A stretch of 64,000 nucleotides of DNA from Tipula vernalis (Eukaryota; Arthropoda; Insecta; Diptera; Tipulidae), in assembly GCA_958295665.1 (NCBI GenBank), contig OY282560.1:87892311-87956310 (forward strand), in the 5' to 3' direction. Shown piece by piece: positions 11,641-21,135 of this stretch. A model generated the notes under the pieces. It searched no databases. It had not been told where the DNA came from and worked only from the letters and a program-made list of their open reading frames with translations. The position numbers and the translations under genes are program-made. Position 1 is the first letter of the stretch. Each line of letters opens with the position of its first letter.

Positions 11641-11921
11641 AGGATGGAGTAATACATATAGTGTAACAAATGAGAATGGGTGCCACACTCACAATACAAA
11701 GCTTTATTTAAGAATTTTTTTTCATTAAATTGTAAAAAAAATCGTAAAAATCGTCTACCATTTTGTTTATGCGAAGCAAGAGCTTTTTTATATAGGGTGA
11801 TTCAAAATTGAATTCACAAGACTTTAGGAAACCTTACATATGCCAGTATAATTAATAATTAAATTGTTGAATTAATAAGTCAGTTTTATTATTTCCCTAG
11901 ACGATTAGTTGGAAAAAACTA

Positions 11922-13339
11922 CACCTTTTCCAATTGCAATTCAGATTAGTTAAATGTTTTTCAGATGACATCAGATGTAATTCAGAAAGTATCAATTGTA
12001 GTTCAGACACAGATAACAGACAAAAATTTTATTTAAAATTAAAGTAAATACAGTATGTAGTAGTTAATATATTTTATTTAGCAACCCACTGGCATATATC
12101 GCGCATTCCTAAGGCTGTGACTTGGTGAACTGTGGTATGTTGCACAGCCCGGGTGCAATCACGTCCATATAAGGTATCCTTGGCCTAATTTACAATCTCC
12201 TCTAAATAAACAATTCTCTGTCCAAGAACACCAGGCCCTACAACAACTGGAACTCTAATATGGGTTTTCACTTCACACTTGATTTTTGACCAATTATTCT
12301 CTATGGGATTAAGCATTGGAGAGTAGGGCCCTAGCCGCAGAAGAGTTTCTGTTGTCCCATTAATCACCATTTCCAGCCATGAATGACAAGGCGCGTTATC
12401 AGCAACCATGTTACCCAAAGAATTGCCAACTGTGCAGTGAACGAACCTCTCGTTTGTTCCATCGCTTCAACGCCAGCAACCGAAATTGCTCCAATTAAAT
12501 GAACGTTGGGGCCTCTTGATATTGGAAGTTGTTGCACTGCTCTGGTATCAGCTCTTGAACAGCCCCTTTGTTTTGGCCCGTTTTATTTTGCTGACTTCAG
12601 AATTCATTGCGATAGGTTCAAATGAACTTTTTTGATAGTGAATAGCCTGCTTTCTATGCAGTAATTCCCTGTGGTTGACACCGATATGAATTGGTGGAAG
12701 TTGTGCATAACCTTTTCTTTTAATTTTTTTAAGGTTACATACACTACAATCATTCTCAACCCATGAAACAATTAAATCAATCTGAGGTTCCGTGAGAATT
12801 TTTGACTTAATTCTACCTTTCGGAGATATTTTATCATGCCCAACGTTGCAGCCAAAGTTGTCCAATCTTCACCTCTGTTGGCACAGCTCACAATCCTTTC
12901 ACGGTCTTGGTTTGTATTTTTCTTATATTTCTTTGGTTCAGCGGTATCAATCCCTTCCAGAGGTGTCCTGCTAATACGACAAGCCCCACCGGGCATATTG
13001 CTTATAGTATTTGCACAGTTTGAGTGGAGTAGATGTAGGCATGGTTGCAGCAGTACTATTGGAAGTCTGTTCATTAAAAAACGGCAAATAGCGCAATCGT
13101 CCTTAAACTCCATTTTTATTTTAATTTATTTTATTTTTTATTTGATGCGATTACGAATGTATTGACTTGGTGAAGATAATAAAAAATAAAAATATTTCAA
13201 ACCTACCGACTACAAATTACTTTTAATTACTTTTTTCAAAATAAATTAGGCAAAGTGAATTACAATTGATACTTTCTGAAAAACAGTGAATTTATCTGAA
13301 TTACAATTTGCGCTATCTGAATTACAAGTGGAAAAGGTG
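11922..13339 (-). mobile_element. IS630/Tc1-superfamily-like TIR element with RING-bearing transposase
   Basis: 1418 bp. Ends read CACCTTTTCC and its inverted copy, flanked by TA at 11920-11921 and 13340-13341. The inverted repeats extend about 85 bp and contain repeated AATTCAGA motifs (for example 11937, 11969, 13274, 13301). The minus strand encodes the broken transposase described separately. Confidence 0.85.
12078..13113 (-). pseudogene. DDE transposase with N-terminal RING-H2-like finger, broken
   Basis: Residues 7-48 of the frame starting at 13113 read C7-x2-C10, C25-x-H27-x2-H30-x2-C33, C45-x2-S48, then RTP: a RING-H2 pattern with the last Cys as Ser. A helix-turn-helix-like block follows (RERIVSCANRGEDWTTLAA). 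The frame then shifts near 12850 into KGRIKSKILTEPQIDLIVSW. A central stretch that should hold the first catalytic Asp is missing near 12545. The rest gives RGPNVHLIGAIS, VADNAPCHS (D2) and SPMLNPIENNWSKIK (E, 32 residues after D2). A TAG at about 12185 precedes the last segment ending at 12078. RING fingers usually act in ubiquitin transfer or protein contact; why a transposase carries one is unknown. Confidence 0.75.
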
Positions 13340-13341
13340 TA

Positions 13342-13664
13342 GTGTGTAAAAACGAAAATGGAAAAAGAATGCTTAGCAATTGTTTTAGCTTTCGAAATAA
13401 ATAAAAATATTAACTACCAAAAAGGTCGGGTTTGGGACAAGGAAAGTCTCAACGACAGAGATAAAAACGAGCATAAGCATATTATCTTATTTATTGAAAT
13501 CCGGATAACATACCAGAATGATTACCGCAATTTTTTTCGTATGAACGTGAAACAACAACGTTATTATTCATATTTTACGAGATTATATAAAAGTAAGACC
13601 AGATTTATAAATAAAATATCAAGTTGTTGTTTTAATTCAAAGGCTTTAATGAAAAAATAATAAT
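13342..13664. other. No gene recognised
   Basis: A 100-residue open frame begins MEKECLAIVLAFE, which resembles the start of a gypsy-type RNase H, but the similarity stops after about 13 residues. I treat it as unsupported. Confidence 0.4.
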
Positions 13665-13670
13665 TATAAC

Positions 13671-14158
13671 GAAGACATTACAAAATAAAAATTTAATTAA
13701 AATTAATTGTTCTAGAGAAGGTTATAAAATGACAATTTTGGATGTATTGTGAATACATACATTAATTAAATGTACTAAAATAGGATGAAAAATTTACTAA
13801 ACTATGAAACATTAGACTGACTTCCACTTAATCGCCACATAGTTATGAGAGAAGTGCAATTTACTGACTTTACTTTACTGATATGTCTAGGAGCACTTAA
13901 TACGGCGTCGTTATACTATCGTACGATAGTATTAAGTGCTCCTAGACATATAAGTAAAGTAAAGTCAGTAAATTGCACTTCTCTCATAATTATGTGGCGA
14001 TTAAGTGGAAGACAGTCTAATGTTTCATAGTTTAATAAATTTTTCATCCTATTTTAGTAAGTTTCATTAATGTATTCACAAGACATCCGAAATTTTCATT
14101 TTATAACCTTCTCTAGAACAATAAATTTTAATTAAATTTTTATTTTGTAATGTCTTCG
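13671..14158. repeat. Long palindrome (foldback/MITE), arms about 235 bp
   Basis: The left arm (GAAGACATTACAAAATAAAA at 13671) is matched by its inverted copy ending at 14158. The arms are nearly identical, pairing through GTGCAATTTACTGACTTTAC and TAGGAGCACTTAATAC to a centre at about 13918-13925 (ATCGTACGAT). There is almost no loop. No coding capacity; short frames are mirror images of each other. Confidence 0.9.
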
Positions 14159-14370
14159 TACGAAGTACGGTGCTCTGGAGTCGGTTTAAAAAAAAAGTGC
14201 GGTGTCTCCGAAATTCTTTCGCCCAACGTTTGGACACCTAAAAAGGAGTATTTTCAGCCGCTACAGAAAAATTCGGCTAGGCGCTTTTTTTTCTAGGACG
14301 AAAATACGAAAAATAATATGCCGGGAGAAGATAACGCCCTTTCATGTGTGATGATGATTCTGGATATGTA

Positions 14371-17000
14371 TATACAGGGTATCATATACATTCGCATTGG
14401 TTCATACACAGTATAATGGTAGATATAGGGTGTTCAAGAAGTGTACGGCAAGTGTTGTCACTCATAAAAGCATTATTTATTATTATTATTAAAAGCATAA
14501 AAACACAACAGAAAAAATGAAAATTTAGAGAGGTTTGTAATCTCCGTTTACGGCCCCCTCGAGGGCCTTGTCTAGACAAGAAAGAAACAAATAACAATAG
14601 CACACATAACATAAATGAAAACTATTATATTCGCATACAGCTTGCAATAATTTGAATGAATAATCAGGATGATTTTTTAGTACTTTGTGACGATTCCAAG
14701 TCTTACTAAAATCTACATGGGTCGATTCGACAGCTTGTTCGCTATAAAACCCTAGTCCTCTTTTGGTTTCGGAACAAAAATCTACTACATGGTATAGTAT
14801 GCCATGAATTTTTGGTGTCACAGTTATCTCGAGTGCTTGATAACTAACCTTGAAATCTTCAATATATTTCTTGAAATTGAGGTCTAGTTTCAATGAGAAG
14901 CAAGAATCGACAAATTTCTTCAATTTTCTAAATGTCTCCACATACTTGACACAGCCAAGGCATTTCATGGCATCTAAAATATCCATCTTATAGAGTAGAC
15001 CTTACACGCATTTCCTTAAAATGTTGGGCTACCATAGGTACACTGCCAGTCCACGTGGCACTCCCGGGCCCATTTTAGGCTGATTTCTTCGTTCTCCAAC
15101 ATCATATGGTGGAAGGGGGTATTTACTGCTCCCAACAGTAAATGCAATTCTGGAGGTGGGATTATGTCGATGATCCGCTTATTTTCTTCTGCATTGAAGG
15201 GAGGTGGATGTATGCAATTATCAAATAACTTGGCTGACTTTTTAAGTCCTCCTTCTGAACGCCACTTTTCGCATTTGGCGCGACAATCATTGATCATTCT
15301 GTAATTGCCCGGGTTGATTAAGTTTTTTTGGGGAGCATCGCACCATGTGCAAGGATGTGCACTTGAGTTACTCATAAGACCCGAAATAATATTGGCCAGC
15401 TTCAAATCCGTTGCAACTGTTCCAAGAAAGGAATTTATATCTAATGCTGACCATATAAGCGAGACATTATGGTAATTTTCCTGAGTGTTAGGGGCTAAAC
15501 AAAGAATACATAATCGTTTCACCCCAGATTCGAGGAATTTTTCAGCATATCTTGTACTTGGAAGCTTTCCTTGAGGTGCCATGGGCGGTTCGTCGTTCGA
15601 TGACTGGATGGAAAGAGAAAATTTTAGAAAACCACCCCCACCGTGAATTCCGAATTTGAGTTGTACATTGGAAACTCGTCGTTGCTCTATTACATCTTGA
15701 ATGAAACTTCGCAGATTCTTGCAAATGACGACAAACTCTGGAGAATTGACAGATTTTTCACCTTTATACTCGTGGCTCAAAATACTCGTCAAACCGATGA
15801 TTACTTTCTGATATTTTTTTTTGATAATTGGGTTCTATTATTCCTGGCGTGTTGGTTTCTGCACGGATGAAAGCAGCAATTCTCAACACTTTTCTGGTAC
15901 TTAAATCCATATCAGCTTGCATTTGCCGCAGGGAATTTGCCGAAATCGATGGTACCTGTGAATTCCTTGTTCTTCCAACAATATTCACGGTCAATGGTTT
16001 CCCGTGATGCTACGAGAGGGATATTAACCCTTCGTCAAGCGAGTGTAAGCCTTCTCCACACGAATTTGTAGCTATCTTATCTTTCAATAAGCTAGTTGAT
16101 ATATGCTTTTTTTGTTTCGAATTGAGCCCCAATTTTTGCATGTTATTTAACAAATTCGTGCTATTGCACACCTGATTAATTCCTCTGGCCAATAATCCTA
16201 AACATTTACCACAACGTTTGATAACTGCTTTTGTTTTAATTTCAGGAACCTTAGAGGCCTTTCCGCATTTTGTCTTTTTTCTCTCCTGGCGATTTTTATT
16301 TACGACCACTGGTGTCAGATTTCGCGAGAAATTTGGTACCACAGGGCCGGTAACTAACACACAAAGATAACACTGGCACTGGTCTCCTTTCCTAACAGAT
16401 CTCGTGCTGTATTTCACAGGCAGAAATTTTCCAATTTCTGAGAATTCACATCTTTTATCTTCTTTCAATGACTTGCCCAGGCGTAGATTACAAGCTGGGC
16501 ACAGTACAACTGGCACTCTTGTATCACATTCATCAAAACCCGAGTTCATCAAGTTTGATTTCACCTTTCCTTGAATGATCACCGTTTTTTTTGGATTTTT
16601 TTTCACAACACACATATTTTGAAACGGGTTTCTTTGTGATTTCCACGCTTTTTATAATCCGGATAAAACATATCGAAAATAGAAAAATCGGCGATTTCAG
16701 ATTATTGTTTACTCGTCAGTGCCTACCGGAATACTAAATGTAAAACATTGGAATACTAAATGTAAACATTGAATCTTGGCTCTCTTTCTCTCATTCAAAA
16801 CCAAAACATGCCAATTTTCTTTATAATTATCTCGAGGCGGTGTAGAACGGGTCTTACGAACGTCTCTAAATCTTTATTATTTTTGTTGTGTTTTTACACT
16901 TTTAGGAATCACATCCATTGCCAAACCCTTCTCGAAAACCCTATATCTACCATTATATATGTGTATGAACCAATGCGAATGTATATGACACCCTGTATAT
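14371..17000 (-). mobile_element. RAG1/Transib-like DNA transposon, copy 1
   Basis: Terminal inverted repeats of about 68 bp: left from TATACAGGGTATCATATAC near 14371, right the inverted copy ending near 17000. Both continue through TTCGCATTGGTTCATAC and TAATGGTAGATATAGGG. The minus strand between them encodes the transposase described below. It sits in the centre of the outer foldback. Confidence 0.75.
14525..16615 (-). pseudogene. RAG1/Transib-like transposase, copy 1 (broken)
   Basis: Read in order: a Cys-rich N-terminus (LCPACNLRLG; QCQCYLC), a second zinc-like motif (CGKCLGLLARGINQVC), then a basic region (RQMQADMDLSTRKV). The first catalytic block reads FGIHGGGGFLKFSL, where copy 2 has Asp in MADGGKGFFK, so the first Asp is changed to His. 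The D2 block is TDLKLANIISG with CTWC; its first Cys is 19 residues after D2. Then come ELHLLL, KIHGILYH (H-x4-H) and YSEQAVES, the E region. D2-x19-C-x2-C, H-x4-H and S-E-x-A-x-E match the zinc-linked DDE layout of RAG1 and Transib. Breaks: TAG at 16010-16012, frameshifts near 15780 and 15005. Confidence 0.72.
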
Positions 17001-17001
17001 A

Positions 17002-17140
17002 CTACCTTGATCAACAAGTTCCCGGAATAACCACCGTGTGGCGCTCCCATCGTTCCGATTTGAGTTCTATTTTTTTTTGTTAAGTTGGTACATCTGTTGT
17101 TCATATTCCCTCTAAATCTTAGCGTCATAGCTTGACATTT
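17002..17140. repeat. Solo mariner-type terminal repeat
   Basis: CTACCTTGATCAACAAGTTC and the following approximately 135 bp match the left end of the neighbouring mariner (17278 on) in the same orientation. It directly abuts the RAG1/Transib-like copy 1. The following 17145-17275 is unassigned. Confidence 0.7.
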
Positions 17141-17277
17141 GCCGAAAGTTCTTGAGCGTGTTAATCGAAACGACCAAAAAGACGATCAGTGCCTTTGGGA
17201 TGTACATTTTCAAGCTGACACTCGTGCACTACGGAATTTTGTTTATGAATCTACTAAAAGCTTAAAAGCTTACCTTA

Positions 17278-18177
17278 CTACCTTGATCAACAAGTTCCCG
17301 GAATAACCATCGTGTGGCGCTCCCTTCGTTCCGAGGTGAGTTCTATTTTTTTTGTTAAGTTGGTACATCTGTTGTTGATATTCCCTCTAAATCTTAGCGT
17401 CATAGCATATATTTGCAAAAGTTACGTATTCAAGAGTACATCTACTCTGTGTGTGTTGGCGATTTTTCCATTATTTCCTCTCGGCTGCTGAAACGCGTTC
17501 CCCGTAATGGTTTTTTAACTCGATTGAACAGAAAGAAGTCACAGGGAGCCAAATCAGGTGAATTCGGTGGCTGTTGGATGGTATTTGTTGCATTTTTCGT
17601 CAAAAAATTACGAATAATGATGGCACTGTGCGACGGTGCGTTATCATGGTGCAAAACCCACGAGTTTTCTGCCCACAATTCTGGTCTCTTTCGGCGAATT
17701 GCTTCTCGCAAACGTCTCATATCGCCCAAATAATACTCTTTGTTTACGGTCTGGCCTTCTGGCAAAAATTCATGATGCACTACACCGTTGTAATCCATGA
17801 AAACCGTGAGCATTGCCTTCTTTTTTGACTGAAAACGACGTGTTTTTTTTTTGGTGAACGCTATTCACTTGCCTGATGTCTGGATTGCGTGTCGTACTCA
17901 TAAACCCAAGTCTCGTCTCCAGTAATGATCCTTTTGATGAATGTGGGATCGGATTCAGCCTTGCAAATCATGTCTAAAATTGTAAATAATCGCCAACACA
18001 CACAGAGATAGATGTACTCTTGACTACGTAACTTTTGCAAATGTCAAGCTATGACGCTAAGATTAAGAAGGAATATCAACAACAGATGTACCAATTTAAC
18101 AAAAAAAAACAGAACTCAAATCGGAACGATGGGAGCGCCACACGGTGGTTATTCCGAGAACTTGTTGATCAAGGTAG
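17278..18177 (-). mobile_element. Internally deleted mariner with long TIRs
   Basis: About 900 bp flanked by TA. The inverted ends are unusually long (about 175 bp): CTACCTTGATCAACAAGTTC at 17278 and the inverted copy ending at 18177, with matching AACTTTTGC/GTACATCTACTCT motifs further in. A full mariner is about 1.3 kb, so this copy lacks much of the transposase. Confidence 0.82.
17442..17813 (-). pseudogene. Mariner transposase C-terminal part
   Basis: A 123-residue frame with VFMDYNGVVHHEFLP, D2 in VLHHDNAPSHSA and D3 in SPDLAPCDFFLF, then KKPLRGTRF. These are the DD34D hallmarks of mariner transposases. The D1 region and N-terminal DNA-binding domain are not present in this frame; 17830-18000 on the same strand holds a shifted remnant (including the TWVYEY region). 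Confidence 0.85.
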
Positions 18178-18380
18178 TATATCCAGAATCATCATCACAC
18201 ATGAAAGGGCGGTATCTTCTCCCGGCATATTATTTTTCGTATTTTCGTAATAGAAATAAAAGCGCCGAGCCGATTTTTTTCTGTAGCGGCTGAAAGTACT
18301 CCTTTTTAGGTGTCCAAACGTTGGGCGAAAGAATTTCGGAGACACCGCACTTTTTTTTTTAAACCGACTCCAGAGCACCG

Positions 18381-18840
18381 TATAACGCGTTATAAAGGGT
18401 ATTCCAGTATTATATTAATGACATCACTTAATTCAAACAGGCGGTTTATAATGATGGATGTAAAAGCGCAGAGTTTCCGATGGCAGTGTTAAATAAAAAT
18501 AAAATTTCACAAAATTTTCGCTTATAGTGTTCCGGCGAACGAAGCATTTGCACTTAATGTAAATTTCATGAAGCCATATTCTCAGAAAAATAGTACTCCA
18601 CACTTTGTGTAATTGAAAATGATAAATGCTTTCGCGATTTTATCTGCTAGATTTGGAGTACTCTATAAACTTTGGTGCTCTGCTCAGAAACAGAACTTTT
18701 TAATTCAAGAATCACCACATTTTTTTTATTTTCTCGGTTAAACTTGAATCGTAAAATTTGGGAAAAAGCCTCCGTACGAATTCAACTCGAAACTCTGAGT
18801 TCAGCGCCAAAAAAGTTAGAGATGAGATTGTAACGAAGAC
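18381..18840. other. No gene recognised
   Basis: AT-rich sequence with no protein similarity or obvious repeat structure. Confidence 0.5.
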
Positions 18841-18844
18841 AAAA

Positions 18845-19420
18845 TTTAAATACTCAGTGCCATTTTGATATTAGCCGTAGGTTCTTGCAAAAAATGTTTG
18901 AAAATTAACAAATCGGCGTATTTCAGGTGGATCAACGACGTGGTTGTCTTACGTACGAATATCTGAGATTGGCTTATATAGTGACTATATAGGCTGACAA
19001 CGGTATAATTGAGTAATTTAAATCATTCAGTGTCAGTTGCATGAGGTGCATGATCTGTAGGGGTCCTGCAAAAAAAAAAAAAATTTTGAAAATTAACCGA
19101 ATTGAACGTTGTTCATTATTACACCAAATAGCACGAATCTCAGAGATTGGCTCATGTGGTGAATATATAGGTTTGGACTATAAAGGGAATATATTGCGGA
19201 ATTCAAATCCCTCAGTGCTATTTTAATATGAGCCGTAGGGTTCTTGCAAACAATTTTTGAAATTAACGAATCGACGTCGTTGTTGTTCTCTATTATATTC
19301 CAAATATCAAGAATCTCAGAGGTTAACTCATACAGCGACGTTCAATATATAAAGGTGATACATTGTTCAAATTTAACTCAAATCGACGAATTTCGCATGG
19401 AACAATGGTGTGGTTCTATA
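18845..19420. repeat. Degenerate tandem repeat, unit about 170-190 bp
   Basis: Three to four decayed units share CTCAGTGCCATTTTGATAT, AGCCGTAGGTTCTTGCAAA, GAAAATTAAC, CGAATCTCAGAGATTGGCTC and ATATATAGG. Unit starts are near 18850, 19022, 19210 and a partial near 19370. Confidence 0.65.
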
Positions 19421-21135
19421 TTATACCAATGATTGTAGAGAAATAAGTTGCTGTAACAATAAAATTGGAAATGAATGTTAGAAGCTATTTGAGGCTTATT
19501 TTAATTGAATAACTTTATTTTTGCTAAATACAATGTAAACACACCCATACATTTTTTGTGCCAAAAAAAGGTGTCCAAATATTTCACACCTGCATCATGG
19601 GTATAGCCGAACAGTTTTGTATGGCTACGGTTGGATGAATGGTGTTGGTCAGTGTGGGAATATAATTGAGGAGAACAAGTAGATAGGAACATGTTTTGTC
19701 CCATGTGTCGGGATGACTGTAAACATCTGTGGGCGGGGAAAAGTGTGCACATAAGAAAAGTATGTTTGGATAATGAAGTTGTAATTGAATCAGGCTTGGT
19801 ACGTAAGTACGATGTCGGAGGGAGCAAGGTCGCGGAATGTTCATTGCTGTTACTTTGTTGGGAAAGATAGGAGTGTGAACCTGTTTTGTTTATTTTTTTG
19901 ATATGAACCAAACTTGATAAGTAGTACATATTTTGTGAAAGATTTTTGGGACTGTTACACACCTAGGAGTATTTCACTCGGTTCGAGTACCAGTTGTTTT
20001 CGGGGAATGCCATTTCAAGCCATTTAATCAATGAAATTGGTCATTCCTGGGATTCGAACTATTTTTGGCAAGTCTGTAGTTTGCTGGACCAACACCTAAG
20101 ATCCGTCGTTGAATGGTGCTGAATAACACTTTGTTACACTTGTGAATGTCCCTTTCATTATGTGACCTTTCTGACATAAAGAGGGCAGTTTTAAAAATTG
20201 TGAAGAGAAACAGTGTATTTTGTAGTAAAAAACTAAAATTGGAATCATCTAGCAGTACGAGGTAATCTGAAAGATAGTTGGACACATTAAGAGTAAAAAT
20301 TTAAAAACAAAAGCTCTCTTCATCTTTATAGTGAAAAAATGGGTCAAAGAATTTGTACCGAGCAGAGAGTAGAGTTAGAGAAATTCGTAGGGCCAGGAAT
20401 CCTAATCAGTGAGGTCACCGAATTATACCTCAAGTGTCAAATTTCATATCCCTATTTCAATACATACCCCATTATCACCATTACATGTCAGGTAACTAAT
20501 GTTATTCTTGGAAAAAAAGCAATTTCTCCTTTTTCGAATCCAGATCTTATGTTTGCCATTATTACACTGATCGTTCGATAATGACAAATTTATAATAGAA
20601 TTACAACGGACCTGATCCTAACATTAAGCTTGTGAAGTGGAAAGCCACTTGGCGTTATTTTATTTAAAAATTCTAAAGAATAGTTTGCTGTTCCACTTAA
20701 CTACTTGTACACATCAATGCTCTCGTTCTTTCGAGTTAAAATCACTTTTTGAGCAGACATTTCAGATTCGGTAATAGTAAGCTGCTCTCCAAATATAGCG
20801 GTTATAATATTTGTGGACAAGCGCCTTGTTAGTAAGTTAATATAATATTTCCATTCGTTTCTTTCGGTAGAGTGTCATTTCTTATAAGTTAATAAGCCAA
20901 TTCTTAAATTCAATTTCTTACACGTTTTTAGCATATTTGTAGCAAGTTTCATTTCTTTATATAAATTCCAAAATCTAAACTTTTCAATTGAACACTGAAC
21001 AGTTTGAAATCTCAATCCATGTTTTATCACGGGTAAAACTTGACGGTAATCTCCGGCAAGTACTTATACCTTCCTGGCAAACGAAATTGAATTTAACATA
21101 TTTGTTGTTTACTCGTGGACTATTATCACCAATAC
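19421..21135. other. No gene recognised
   Basis: A 153-codon minus frame at 19501-19962 is Ser/His-rich and unlike any family I know; its plus strand is G-rich, which lowers stop frequency. Other frames (20028-20285, 20339-20581) show no motif. Confidence 0.45.

Larger units (their letters stand above)
14168..18380. mobile_element. Foldback-type element with about 200-bp arms, filled by later insertions
   Basis: The left arm 14168-14366 (starts CGGTGCTCTGGAGTCGG) is repeated inverted at 18180-18380. Arms share TGCGGTGTCTCCGAAATTC, CAACGTTTGGACACCTAAAA and ATGATGATTCTGGATAT. Between the arms lie a RAG1/Transib-like transposon and a mariner, so the original element was probably a short foldback invaded at its centre. 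TA flanks both ends. It begins 9 bp after the preceding palindrome. Confidence 0.78.

Noticed and set aside
13358..13660. Open frame beginning MEKECLAIVLAFE, like gypsy RNase H
   Set aside because: Similarity is limited to about 13 residues and the rest matches nothing; chance cannot be excluded.
19501..19962. 153-codon minus frame
   Set aside because: Composition follows a G-rich plus strand; no motif, no start context, overlapping frame at 19584-19844 equally open.
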